A stretch of DNA of 52,949 nt. It comes from Winogradskya consettensis. Lineage in GTDB: Bacteria; Actinomycetota; Actinomycetes; Mycobacteriales; Micromonosporaceae. The first letter of the stretch is position 1; the number at the start of each line of letters is the position of its first letter. Shown here piece by piece: positions 25,495-33,946 of the stretch. Under the pieces are notes generated by a model, which worked only from the letters and a program-made list of their open reading frames with translations, did no database searches and was not told where the DNA came from. The position numbers and the translations under genes were made by a program. The stretch spans positions 1 to 52,949 of the forward strand of contig NZ_BOQP01000009.1 of the NCBI RefSeq assembly GCF_018332715.1, in the 5' to 3' direction.

Positions 25495-27143
25495 CAGCGG
25501 GCCCGTCCTCGCCGCTCACCCCGCCGTGCGTCGATGGCGAACGGGGAGGTGGCGGCGACGCCGGTGTCCATCAGGCTGAGGCGGGTCCGGGCGGGTGCGC
25601 GGACGGCGAGCATGGCGATGTCGTCGCGGACGCCGCCGTGGACCCAGTCGGAGACGAGTTGGCGGAGGCGTTCGACGGCGGCGTCGCCGGGCATGCCGCG
25701 GCAGCCGGCGAGGGCGTCGCGCAGCCGGGTCTCGCCCCACTGGTCCTGGCCGGTGGGGCCGCCGCGGGCCTCGGTGAGCCCGTCGCTGTAGAGCAGGCAG
25801 GTCTCGCCGGGGGCGAGCTCGACGGTGGCGGGCTGGACGGTGATCTCGGGGACGACACCGATCAGGGTGCCGCGGATGGGTGCGGCCTCGACGGTGCCGT
25901 CGGTGCGCAGGATCAGCGGGACGGGGTGGCCGCCGGTGGCGAGGGTGACCCGGAGCCTGCCGTGCTCGGCGCGGCTGATCGCGGCGATGACCATGGTGGC
26001 GAAGCGGTGCTGACGCCCGGAGCTGAGCAGGGCGCGGTTGAGCACCGAGAGCATGACCTCGGGGTCGTCCTCGACGAGGCGCAGCGCGCGCAGGGTCTGG
26101 CGGATCTTGCCGGTGAGTACGGCGGCCTCGGGGCCTTTGCCGCAGACGTCGCCGAGCACGACGATGGTGTCGCTGCTGGTGGGGGTGGCTTCGTAGACGT
26201 CGTAGAAGTCACCGCCGATGCTGAGGGCGTCACGGGCTGCCTGGTAGGAGCCGTACAGCTCGATGCCGTCGGGCTGGGGCAGCTCCGGGGGGAGCAGGTC
26301 GGCCTGCAGGATCGCGGCGGTGTCGACCTGGTCGCGGTAGAGCGCGGCGGCTGCGATGGCCGCTCCGGCGCGGGCGGCGAAGATCCGGGCGAGCAGTTCG
26401 TCCTCGTCAGAGAAAGCAGCGCCGCGGCGCGCGAGGATCAGTGCACCGGCGGGCTCGGCGTTGCCGGGCAGGGGGGTGACCAGGAGCGCGCCGACCGGGG
26501 CGGCGTCGCCGGGCAGCAGCCAGGCCGGCACCTGGGAGGCGTCGAGCCAGCGGCTGGGGATGGGCGGGAAGCCGCCGAGGGCCTCCTCGAGCCCGGGGAC
26601 CTCGCTGAGGACGCTTTCGCGCAGCGTGCCCTCCTCGGCGGAGCCGCCGGAGACCAGCCGGATCCATTCGCTGTGCCGGCGGCGGACGGGCAGGACCACC
26701 ACGGCGGCGTCGGCGAGGTGCGCCACGGCGAGCTCCACCGCCGTGCGCAGGACGCGCCGCTGGTTGAGCGACGCCGTCAGCCGCCGCCCGGCCTCGTCGA
26801 GGAACGCCGTCCGGGCGCGTTCGGCGCGGAACTTCTCGGCCTGGAGCTCCTCGTCGGTGCAGTCGCGGAGATACCACGCGTAGTGGTCGTCGTCGAGCCG
26901 GCGGCGTTCACCTTTCAACCGGCGGCCGCCGTGCTCGATCGTGGATGCTTCGAGAGCCTGGAGCGTGCCGGGGTCGAGCCCGGGGACCAGCGCTGTCGCG
27001 GCGGCGTTGACGAGCACGATCGTGTCGTCGTCGGCGGCGCACAGGATGATCGCCTCGCGGGACGCGTCGAGGGCAGCGCGTAGCAGGTCAGGGGCGGGGG
27101 GACCGAGGGTGCGGGTCCCGCTCTGGCGGGGTAGCTGACTCAT
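25494..27143 (-). CDS. PAS-GAF-SpoIIE (PP2C) phosphatase
   Basis: This 549-residue protein has an N-terminal PAS-like domain (about 20-100: ALDASREAIILCAADDD), a GAF domain (about 125-275) and a PP2C/SpoIIE domain (about 295-520). The phosphatase region carries metal-ligand motifs IGGDFYDVY, VLGDVCGKGPEAA, LLYSDGLTEARGG and GGVRDDIAMLAV. Such RsbU-like phosphatases dephosphorylate anti-sigma-factor antagonists in partner-switching systems. The ATG at 27143 was chosen because AGGAGG lies 7 bases upstream. It is directly coupled to the B12-binding sensor. No anti-sigma factor or antagonist gene is next to it. Confidence 0.9.
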   Translation of the reverse strand: MSQLPRQSGTRTLGPPAPDLLRAALDASREAIILCAADDDTIVLVNAAATALVPGLDPGTLQALEASTIEHGGRRLKGERRRLDDDHYAWYLRDCTDEELQAEKFRAERARTAFLDEAGRRLTASLNQRRVLRTAVELAVAHLADAAVVVLPVRRRHSEWIRLVSGGSAEEGTLRESVLSEVPGLEEALGGFPPIPSRWLDASQVPAWLLPGDAAPVGALLVTPLPGNAEPAGALILARRGAAFSDEDELLARIFAARAGAAIAAAALYRDQVDTAAILQADLLPPELPQPDGIELYGSYQAARDALSIGGDFYDVYEATPTSSDTIVVLGDVCGKGPEAAVLTGKIRQTLRALRLVEDDPEVMLSVLNRALLSSGRQHRFATMVIAAISRAEHGRLRVTLATGGHPVPLILRTDGTVEAAPIRGTLIGVVPEITVQPATVELAPGETCLLYSDGLTEARGGPTGQDQWGETRLRDALAGCRGMPGDAAVERLRQLVSDWVHGGVRDDIAMLAVRAPARTRLSLMDTGVAATSPFAIDARRGERRGRAR

Positions 27144-27199
27144 GCCGGTCCTCCTCTCATCCACCCCACCTTACGCGAGGGGTGGCCCGGGGGCGCGGC

Positions 27200-27979
27200 T
27201 CAGAACCCCGAACCGGGGCTGATGTCGATCACGACGGGCGCGTGGTCGGAGGGGCCTTTGCCCTTGCGGGCCTCCCGGTCGACGTACGCGTCGGTGACCG
27301 CGGCAGCGACGTCGGCGGTGGCGTACACGAGGTCGATCCGCATGCCTTTGTTCTGGTGGAACATCCCGGCGCGGTAGTCCCAGTAGGTGAAGGGGTGGTC
27401 GCCCTTGAGGGGGCGCGGCACGACGTCGGTGAGGCCCAGGTCGCGCAGGGCGGCGAGGGCGTCGCGTTCGGGCGGGGTCACGTGGGTGGAGCCGGCGAAG
27501 ACCCCGATGTCCCACACGTCGTCGTCGGCGGGGGCGACGTTGAAGTCGCCGGTCAGCACGGCCGGGCCTTTCTGCGCGGCCAGGGCGGTGCGCAGGGCCG
27601 CGAACCACGACAGTTTGTACGCGTAGTGCGGGTCGTCCGGCGTCCGCCCGTTCGGCACGTACACGCAGGTGAAGCGGATCCCGCCGCACAGGGCGCTGAT
27701 GGCCCGAGCCTCGGGATCGGGGTAGCCGGGTTCGCCGTCGAAGCCGTGCCGCACGTCGTCGAGCCCGACCTTGGAGAGCAGGGCGACACCGTTCCAGCGG
27801 CCCTGACCGTACGCGGCGACCTCGTACCCGAGTGCCTTGACCTCGGCGTCGGGGAAGCCGTCCGCGGCGACCTTCGTCTCCTGCAGGCAGAGCACGTCGG
27901 GGGCGGTCTGCTCCAGCCACTCCAGCAGTCGCGGGAGCCGGGCGTTGACCGAGTTCACGTTCCAGGTGGCGAAGCGCAT
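27200..27979 (-). CDS. xth: Exodeoxyribonuclease III
   Basis: This 259-residue protein belongs to the endonuclease/exonuclease/phosphatase fold. It begins RFATWNVNSVNARLP and has the metal Glu in LCLQETK, LTGDFNVAP with the catalytic Asp and Asn, and the terminal SDHAPVV. These are the hallmarks of ExoIII/XthA, which removes AP sites and 3' blocks in base-excision repair. The ATG at 27979 is the standard family start. A 55-residue membrane protein gene precedes it by 28 bases. Confidence 0.92.
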   Translation of the reverse strand: MRFATWNVNSVNARLPRLLEWLEQTAPDVLCLQETKVAADGFPDAEVKALGYEVAAYGQGRWNGVALLSKVGLDDVRHGFDGEPGYPDPEARAISALCGGIRFTCVYVPNGRTPDDPHYAYKLSWFAALRTALAAQKGPAVLTGDFNVAPADDDVWDIGVFAGSTHVTPPERDALAALRDLGLTDVVPRPLKGDHPFTYWDYRAGMFHQNKGMRIDLVYATADVAAAVTDAYVDREARKGKGPSDHAPVVIDISPGSGF

Positions 27980-28007
27980 GGGTCCAGCCTGCCGCATCGC
28001 CACGGAC

Positions 28008-28175
28008 CTACACGATCGGGCGTCCACCCTGGGGACGGCGCTCGGCTCGCACCCGCACGGGGGTGGCGTCGTCACGGATGGCGGCGAGCAGTGCCGCTGC
28101 CAGCCCCGATGCCAGGACGAGCAGCACAGCCACGAGCCAGATCGTCGATCCCGCGGATCCGATCAATGTCGCCAT
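28008..28175 (-). CDS. Small single-pass membrane protein (55 residues)
   Basis: The frame begins MATLIGSAGSTIWLVAVLLV. It has one clear transmembrane helix (about 9-31) followed by a basic tail (RVRAERRPQGGR). A GGAGG ribosome site lies 7 bases before the ATG at 28175. It lies upstream of and in line with the exonuclease III gene. No family is recognised. Confidence 0.6.
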   Translation of the reverse strand: MATLIGSAGSTIWLVAVLLVLASGLAAALLAAIRDDATPVRVRAERRPQGGRPIV

Positions 28176-28376
28176 GTCGTGGCCTCCCTGGTCGCTCGGA
28201 CGCGTCACCGCGAACCGTGTTCTCATGTGATCGGCAGCACCGGCCCGGATCCGAGGACTTGTCCTGCATCACCGTGACCGTGGGAATAATGCATGACTGC
28301 CCGGCGGTGCGGAAGGGGTCCACGGGACGTTTGTCACGATCAGGTAAAGGTGATGCCCGTTGAGCTGGGCCGATGG

Positions 28377-30665
28377 CTAAGAATTACCAGCCGTGAGCGG
28401 AGCGGGACCGGGCACGTGCCGGTCCGCGGCCCAGTGCAGGGCGAAGTCACCCGGGGTGACCCCGGGCCCCCAGAGCCAGCCCTGACCCTGTGTAACGCCG
28501 ACGGCCGCCAGAGCGTCACGCTGAATGCGTGTTTCCACTCCCTCGGCGACGATGCTGAGCCCGAGCGCGCGGCTCATCGCGACGACCGCGCGGACGATCT
28601 CCTCGTCCTCGCCGCCGTCGCCGAGCCCGGAGACGAACGAGCGGTCGACCTTCACCCCGGTGACCGGGAAGCGGCGCAGATAGCCCAGCGCGGAGAAGCC
28701 CGTGCCGAAGTCGTCGACGAGCAGGCGCAGACCCAGCTCGCGCAGCTCGAACAGCACCTTCGCGGCGACCCCGCCGCCGTCGACCATGACCGACTCGGTC
28801 ATCTCCAGCGCGACCGCGGAGGACGGTACGCCGTAGCGCAGCAGTTCGGCGGAGACGATCAGCGGCAGGTTCGGCTCGGCGAGCTGCTTCGGCGACACGT
28901 TGATCGACATGTAGAAGTCGCCGTCGACGGTGCCGTCGGCGCGCCATTCGGCGAGCTGGTGCAGCGCCTCGTTGCGGACCCAGGTGCCGAGCGTGCCGAT
29001 CATCCCGGACTCCTCGGCGACCGGGATGAACGTCATCGGCGGGATCGCACCGCGCTGCGGGTGGTTCCAGCGCACCAGGGCCTCGGCGCCGTGCGGGCGG
29101 CCCGTCTCCAGCCGCACGATGGGCTGGTAGACCACGTGCAGCTGACCCTCGTTGAGGGCGACGCGCAGCGCGCTCTCCAGCTCGATGCGCTCCCGGACCC
29201 GGTCGTGCATGGACGTGTCGAAGATGGTGGCGCGGCCCGGGCCCTCGGACTTCGACCGGTACATCGCGGTGTCGGCGTCGCGCAGCAGCGCCTCGGTGGT
29301 CATCGCGGGGTCCCCGCCGCCCGGGGCGTGGGCCAGCCCGATGGAGGCGCTGATGACGACCTCGGTGTCGCGCACCGGCAGCGGGGAGGAGAAACAGCCC
29401 TGCATCCCGTCGACCAGCCGCAGGGCGCCCTGTTCCTCGCCCACGTAGGCGACCACGAACTCGTCGCCGCCGACCCGGGCCAGTGCCGTGCCCGCCGGCA
29501 GCGCCACCCGCAGCCGCGCGGCCACCTCGATGACCAGTTGGTCACCCGCGTCGTGGCCCCACGAGTCGTTGACCCACTTGAAGCCGTCGAGGTCGAGGAA
29601 CGTCACCCAGACCCGTGCCGGGCCCTGCGCGGGGGTCGTCGTGACGAGAGCCTCGACGGCGGCGGCGATGCTGCGCCGGTTGGGCAGCCCGGTCAGCGGG
29701 TCGTGCATGGCCTGGAACTCGGAGTGCAGCTGCGCCTCGACCTGCGCCTGCACCGCGGAGATCGCCCGCAGCAGCAGCAGCGCGACGATCGCGGCGCCGC
29801 CCGCCCCGATCACCACCCGCGCGGTGAAGCTGCCGCCGCTGGTCACCAGCAGCACGAACGGGGCGGCGACCGCGGGCACCAGCAGCAGCATCCGCCGCCA
29901 CGACCACGCCTGCACCGGGTGCCGGTCGGCGTGCCCGAGCTCCACCACCGACGGGTGCAGCGCGGCGACCCCGAGCAGGGTGAACGTCAGCAGGAACGGG
30001 GTGTCGAACACCGGCGAGACGTACGTGAAGCCGTACGTCCCGATGATGCTGTAGGCGACGTCCCCGGCGATGAGCAGCGCGATGCAGGACACCAGCAGCG
30101 ACAGGCTCACCGGCCACGTCCGCGCGGTGAACGTCAGGTTGATGCCCAGCGCGAGCAGCACCACGTCGAACGCGGGGTAGAGCCCGGCGAGCACCGACTC
30201 GATCGCGGGGCGTCCCTCGATCGCGGCGGCGGGGAAGGCGAGCAGCAGTGCGCTCGCGATGGCCCCGGCGACACCCACGATCAGCCCGTCGAGGACGGCG
30301 TGGCGCTTGATGCTGCCCCGTGCGCGCAGCAGGATCGCGAAGAACACGCCGAGCAGGACGTACCCCGGGACGATCATCGCGTCGGCCAGCAGCGGCTCGG
30401 CGGTGACCGTGGGACGCAGGACCACCCCGGCCACGAAACACAGCCCGGTCAGCGCCATGAACGGCCACGCGGCGCGCGGCTCGGCCTGGAACCTGCGCGG
30501 CCCGGCGAAACACGCCACGGCGGCGCCGAGACCGATGATCAGGAAGCAGGCGGCGTTGACGGCGGGGGACAGGTCGAGGACGTAGACGACCGTCGCCGCC
30601 AGCCCGGCCGCACCGAACACCTGCCACGCCCGCTGCCCGCGGGCGGGCGGAGCAGTGGATCGCAC
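28377..30665 (-). CDS. Membrane GGDEF-EAL protein with both signature motifs intact
   Basis: This 762-residue protein has an N-terminal membrane domain of about eight to nine helices (15-300), then GGDEF (about 318-480) and EAL (about 490-745) domains. GGDEF is intact at 399-403 (ARVGGDEFVVAY). EAL is at 528-530 (GAEALVRW), with later motifs DDFGTGFSALGYL and AEGVET present. It could both make and degrade c-di-GMP. It is a paralogue in layout of the protein at 17609-19969, whose GGDEF is degenerate. The start at 30665 gives the shortest basic N-terminus before the first helix. Confidence 0.9.
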   Translation of the reverse strand: MRSTAPPARGQRAWQVFGAAGLAATVVYVLDLSPAVNAACFLIIGLGAAVACFAGPRRFQAEPRAAWPFMALTGLCFVAGVVLRPTVTAEPLLADAMIVPGYVLLGVFFAILLRARGSIKRHAVLDGLIVGVAGAIASALLLAFPAAAIEGRPAIESVLAGLYPAFDVVLLALGINLTFTARTWPVSLSLLVSCIALLIAGDVAYSIIGTYGFTYVSPVFDTPFLLTFTLLGVAALHPSVVELGHADRHPVQAWSWRRMLLLVPAVAAPFVLLVTSGGSFTARVVIGAGGAAIVALLLLRAISAVQAQVEAQLHSEFQAMHDPLTGLPNRRSIAAAVEALVTTTPAQGPARVWVTFLDLDGFKWVNDSWGHDAGDQLVIEVAARLRVALPAGTALARVGGDEFVVAYVGEEQGALRLVDGMQGCFSSPLPVRDTEVVISASIGLAHAPGGGDPAMTTEALLRDADTAMYRSKSEGPGRATIFDTSMHDRVRERIELESALRVALNEGQLHVVYQPIVRLETGRPHGAEALVRWNHPQRGAIPPMTFIPVAEESGMIGTLGTWVRNEALHQLAEWRADGTVDGDFYMSINVSPKQLAEPNLPLIVSAELLRYGVPSSAVALEMTESVMVDGGGVAAKVLFELRELGLRLLVDDFGTGFSALGYLRRFPVTGVKVDRSFVSGLGDGGEDEEIVRAVVAMSRALGLSIVAEGVETRIQRDALAAVGVTQGQGWLWGPGVTPGDFALHWAADRHVPGPAPLTAGNS

Positions 30666-30690
30666 CCCGCATCGCCCCCTGGCACCCGTG

Positions 30691-31548
30691 TCAGCTGATC
30701 AGCGCTCCCGCCGAAGGCACCGTACCGTCCGCCGGGTCGTCCCCGGCAGGGGTTCCGTGGACAAACACGGTCGGGCAGGCGCAGCGGCGCAGCAACTCCG
30801 AGGCCACGGCGCCCAGCAGCGAACTGCCGTCGGTGCCCCGCGGTCCCACCACCATCATGCGAGCCCGGCGCGACACGCGGAGCAGAGTTGGCGCAGGTTC
30901 GCCGATCAGCAGCTGCGGGCGTACCCCTGCGATGTCCGGGATCTGGTCCACCATGCGCCGCAGCAGGCGTGAGCCGGCCGCCTCGCCGGCCTCACCGACC
31001 ACATGGGCCACGTCCAGGGGGATCTGCCGGCGCTGCGCCTCGCCCGCGGCGAGCCGCAACGCGAGCATCGAACTGGGGGAGCCGTCCACAGCGGCCAGCA
31101 GCGGACCGGACGGCGGCCGCACACCGCGGGCGACCACCACCGGGCAGCGGGCCCGCGACACGACCTGCACGAGCACGGAATCCGCGGGTATTCGCATCCC
31201 GCCGGCCAGCGCGTCGTCGCCCAGGACGAGCAGTGCCGCCCGGTGACTCTGGACCAGCAGTTCGCGCACGGCCAGGCCGTCCGCCACCTTGCCCTTCACG
31301 GGTACGCCCGGAGCGGAACGCCGCGCCGACGCCACCGCTTCGTTCACTATCTGATCGGCTTCGTGTCGCGCGGTGCCGTAATCGGGAGGATCATCGGTGT
31401 AACGCGTGCCCGGCCAGGAAAATGCGTGCAGGACCAGCAACGTGAGCCCGCGCGCGGCTGCCTCCCGGGCAGCGAGACGTACAGCGGCCAGGCCGGCGGA
31501 GGATCCGCTGACCGCCACGACGACGGGAGCCTTATCAGGAATCTGCAT
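30691..31548 (-). CDS. Tandem universal stress protein
   Basis: This 285-residue protein contains two UspA domains (about 8-140 and 146-275). Domain 1 starts VVVAVSGSSAGLAAVRLA and has the nucleotide-loop region VLGDDALAGGMRIPADS. Domain 2 starts LLAAVDGSPSSMLALRLA and has VVGPRGTDGSSLLGAVAS. Tandem Usp proteins of actinobacteria typically bind ATP and respond to dormancy or hypoxia. The ATG at 31548 is preferred over an upstream codon because AGGTGG precedes it. It is divergent from citrate synthase. Confidence 0.88.
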   Translation of the reverse strand: MQIPDKAPVVVAVSGSSAGLAAVRLAAREAAARGLTLLVLHAFSWPGTRYTDDPPDYGTARHEADQIVNEAVASARRSAPGVPVKGKVADGLAVRELLVQSHRAALLVLGDDALAGGMRIPADSVLVQVVSRARCPVVVARGVRPPSGPLLAAVDGSPSSMLALRLAAGEAQRRQIPLDVAHVVGEAGEAAGSRLLRRMVDQIPDIAGVRPQLLIGEPAPTLLRVSRRARMMVVGPRGTDGSSLLGAVASELLRRCACPTVFVHGTPAGDDPADGTVPSAGALIS

Positions 31549-31726
31549 CGGTTCACCACCTCTGCACCACGAGGATGCTTCACCGACCATTATCTATGGT
31601 GTGACGGTCCGCACGTATTCGTGATCAATCCCTCAGCGATCGACCGGCTGATGACCCGTTCAGCTTGAGGGTTTACGGTGAACGGCAGGTTATTGGCGAC
31701 ATCTGCCGGTGAAGTGAGGGAAATAC

Positions 31727-33010
31727 ATGACGGATGTCAAGCTCGACCACCCTGGTGGCCAACTTTCTCTGCCGGTGCGCCCGGCGGTCGAGGGCCCCGG
31801 TGGCATCGAGATCAGCACCCTCCTCAAGGAGACCGGTTACGTCACCCTCGACCAGGGCTTCGTGAACACGGCCTCCTGCGCGTCGGCGATCACCTACATC
31901 GATGGTGATGCCGGCATTCTTCGTTACAGGGGCTTCCCGATCGAGCAGCTCGCGGGCAAGGCTTCCTTCCTGGAAGTCTCCTACCTGCTGATCCACGACG
32001 CCCTGCCGACCCCGGCGCAACTCGCCGAGTTCGCCGACAAGATCCGCGTGCACACGCTGCTGCAGGAGGAGATGCGCGCCTTCTTCTCCGGCTTCCCGCG
32101 CGACGCGCACCCGATGGCGGTCCTTTCGTCCGCCGTCACCGCGCTGTCGACGTTCTACCAGGACGCGCTGGACCCGACCGATCCCGAGCAGGTGGAGATC
32201 TCCGGGATCCGGCTCATGGCGAAGCTTCCGACCATCGCGGCGTACGCGTACAAGAAGTCCATCGGGCACCCCCTGCCGTACCCGGACAACTCGCTCGACT
32301 ACGTCGACAACTTCCTGCGGATGACGTTCGGCCTGCCGACCGTCGACTACGAGGTCGACCCGAAGATCGCGAAGATCCTCGACATGCTCTTCGTGCTGCA
32401 CGCCGACCACGAGCAGAACTGCTCCACGTCGACGGTGCGGCTGGTCGGCTCCGCGCAGGCCAACCTGTTCGCGTCGGTCTCGGCGGGCATCAACGCCCTG
32501 TCCGGACCGCTGCACGGCGGCGCCAACTCGGCGGTGCTCGAGATGCTCGAGCAGATCCGCGCCGACGGCGGCGACGTCCAGTCCTTCGTGCGCCGTGTCA
32601 AGGCGAAGGAGAAGGGCGTCAAGCTGATGGGCTTCGGCCACCGGGTCTACAAGAACTACGACCCGCGTGCCGCCATCGTGAAGAAGGCCGCCCAGGAGGT
32701 CCTGGCCACGATGGAGAAGCCGGACCCGCTGCTGGAGATCGCCTTCCAGCTCGAGGAGATCGCCCTCGCGGACGACTACTTCGTGTCCCGCAAGCTCTAC
32801 CCCAACGTGGACTTCTACACGGGCCTGATCTACAAGGCACTGGGCTTCCCGACCAAGATGTTCACGGTGCTGTTCGCGCTGGGCCGCCTGCCCGGCTGGA
32901 TCGCCCAGTGGAGCGAGCAGGCCGCCGACGCCAGCACCAAGATCGGCCGCCCGCGCCAGCTCTACACCGGCGAGGCGGAACGCCAGTTCGTCCCGATCAC
33001 CGAACGCTGA
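31727..33010 (+). CDS. gltA: Citrate synthase
   Basis: This 427-residue enzyme condenses oxaloacetate and acetyl-CoA at the entry of the TCA cycle. The family active-site regions are present: SGPLHGGANSAVLEML with its catalytic His, GFGHRVYKNYDPR with the oxaloacetate His and Arg, and the Asp region NVDFYTGL. The length and N-terminal beta extension match the type II (hexameric) bacterial form. GAGGGA before the ATG supports the start. A T-tailed terminator follows 10 bases after the stop. Confidence 0.97.
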   Translation: MTDVKLDHPGGQLSLPVRPAVEGPGGIEISTLLKETGYVTLDQGFVNTASCASAITYIDGDAGILRYRGFPIEQLAGKASFLEVSYLLIHDALPTPAQLAEFADKIRVHTLLQEEMRAFFSGFPRDAHPMAVLSSAVTALSTFYQDALDPTDPEQVEISGIRLMAKLPTIAAYAYKKSIGHPLPYPDNSLDYVDNFLRMTFGLPTVDYEVDPKIAKILDMLFVLHADHEQNCSTSTVRLVGSAQANLFASVSAGINALSGPLHGGANSAVLEMLEQIRADGGDVQSFVRRVKAKEKGVKLMGFGHRVYKNYDPRAAIVKKAAQEVLATMEKPDPLLEIAFQLEEIALADDYFVSRKLYPNVDFYTGLIYKALGFPTKMFTVLFALGRLPGWIAQWSEQAADASTKIGRPRQLYTGEAERQFVPITER

Positions 33011-33019
33011 CACTCATCT

Positions 33020-33046
33020 GGGCCGTCCCTCGCGGGCGGCCTTTTT
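33020..33046 (+). terminator. Intrinsic terminator of citrate synthase
   Basis: GGCCGTCC (33021-33028) pairs with GGGCGGCC (33034-33041) with one G-U pair and a CTCGC loop, followed directly by TTTTT. It is the most canonical terminator in the window. Confidence 0.88.
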
Positions 33047-33058
33047 GAGCGCTTGTAA

Positions 33059-33090
33059 ATGCCTGATCGGTTATATAACGTGACAGGCAT
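33059..33090. promoter_or_regulatory. Probable ArsR operator and leaderless promoter
   Basis: A 32-bp imperfect palindrome has outer arms ATGCCTG (33059-33065) and CAGGCAT (33084-33090) around a GTTATATAAC core (33070-33079). The core doubles as a -10 box (TATAAC) 9 bases before the ATG at 33089. The mRNA may therefore be leaderless and autorepressed. Confidence 0.6.
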
Positions 33091-33391
33091 GGTGGATCCC
33101 ATCACGGTGCTGGCCGAACCGGTCCGCCGCCGCATCCTCGACGAGCTTCGCGTCACCGAGTGCAGCGTCGGCAGCCTCGTCGACGCCCTCGCCATGAGCC
33201 AGCCCGCCGTCTCCAAGCACCTCAAGGTCCTGCGCGAGGCGGGCTTCGTCTCCAGCCGCACGGCCGCCCAGCAGCGCATCTACCGCCTCGAGCCGGAGCC
33301 GTTCCGCGCCCTCGAACGCTGGCTCGCCCCCTACCGCCGACTGTGGGGCACCCACCTGGATGCCCTCGAACGACACCTGGAGGAGTCATGA
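33089..33391 (+). CDS. ArsR-family transcriptional regulator
   Basis: This 100-residue winged-helix repressor begins MVDPITVLAEPVRRRILDEL and contains the recognition helix region MSQPAVSKHLKVLREAGFV. It has no obvious cysteine metal site; the only Cys is in VTECSVGS. It is probably of the type that pairs with SRPBCC proteins rather than a metal sensor. Its stop overlaps the next gene's start as ATGA. The ATG at 33089 was chosen because translation from the earlier ATG would begin inside the operator palindrome. Confidence 0.88.
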   Translation: MVDPITVLAEPVRRRILDELRVTECSVGSLVDALAMSQPAVSKHLKVLREAGFVSSRTAAQQRIYRLEPEPFRALERWLAPYRRLWGTHLDALERHLEES

Positions 33392-33876
33392 CCGAACGCG
33401 TCGAGGCCGACGGCGCGCGCTGGGCGCTGGTCTTCATCCGCGAGCTGGGCCACCCGCCGCAGAAGGTATGGGCAGCGCTGACCGAGCCCGGCCGGCTCTC
33501 GCAATGGGCACCTTTCGATGCCGGGCGCGATCTGTCCCGTACGGGAGACGTCGTCCTGACCATGGTGGACGGCCCGGACCGGACGGACACCGCCGCCACG
33601 GTGCTGCGGGCCGACGCGCCGAGGCTGCTCGAACACACCTGGGGCGGCGACGTGCTGCGGTGGGAGCTCGAGGAAACCCCGGGCGGCACCCGGCTCACCC
33701 TGCGCCACGTCTTCGACGGGCGCGACGCCGCCCCCCTGTACGCCGCGGGCTGGCACATCTGCGCGGATGTGCTGGTCAAGCTGCTCGACGGCGTGCCCGT
33801 CGGGGTGATCCGGGGACGCGACGCGATGGAGCACGGGTGGGAGGCGCTGCGGGCGGCGTACGAGAAAAGTCTCTGA
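33388..33876 (+). CDS. SRPBCC (AHSA1-like) domain protein
   Basis: This 162-residue protein has the START/Bet v1-type pattern: HPPQKVWAALTEPGRLSQWAPF near the N-terminus, LEHTWGGDVLRWELEE in the middle and a long C-terminal helix (MEHGWEALRAAYEKSL). These proteins bind small hydrophobic ligands or act as Hsp90 co-chaperone relatives. It is translationally coupled to the ArsR regulator, and such pairs are widespread in actinobacteria. Confidence 0.87.
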   Translation: MTERVEADGARWALVFIRELGHPPQKVWAALTEPGRLSQWAPFDAGRDLSRTGDVVLTMVDGPDRTDTAATVLRADAPRLLEHTWGGDVLRWELEETPGGTRLTLRHVFDGRDAAPLYAAGWHICADVLVKLLDGVPVGVIRGRDAMEHGWEALRAAYEKSL

Positions 33877-33906
33877 GCCGGGCAAGCCCGCATGGGCGGC
33901 CACCCG

Positions 33907-33927
33907 TCTGGGCAATGCTTGCCCAGA
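33907..33927. promoter_or_regulatory. Perfect inverted repeat upstream of gluconokinase
   Basis: TCTGGGCAA and TTGCCCAGA form a perfect 9-bp inverted repeat with a TGC centre, ending 19 bases before the gluconokinase ATG. It may be an operator or the terminator of the ArsR/SRPBCC unit; there is no T-run. Confidence 0.45.
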
Positions 33928-33946
33928 GGAACTCGAGGGGGAATGC

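Noticed and set aside
28176..28376. Possible c-di-GMP or other riboswitch in the gap near the GGDEF-EAL gene
   Set aside because: Some purine-rich segments looked suggestive, but no conserved riboswitch core is present, and the region is downstream, not upstream, of the c-di-GMP gene.
28293..30698. 801-codon plus-strand frame opposite the second GGDEF-EAL gene
   Set aside because: It is rich in Arg, Gly and Gln with no recognisable fold; the minus strand has intact GGDEF and EAL motifs.
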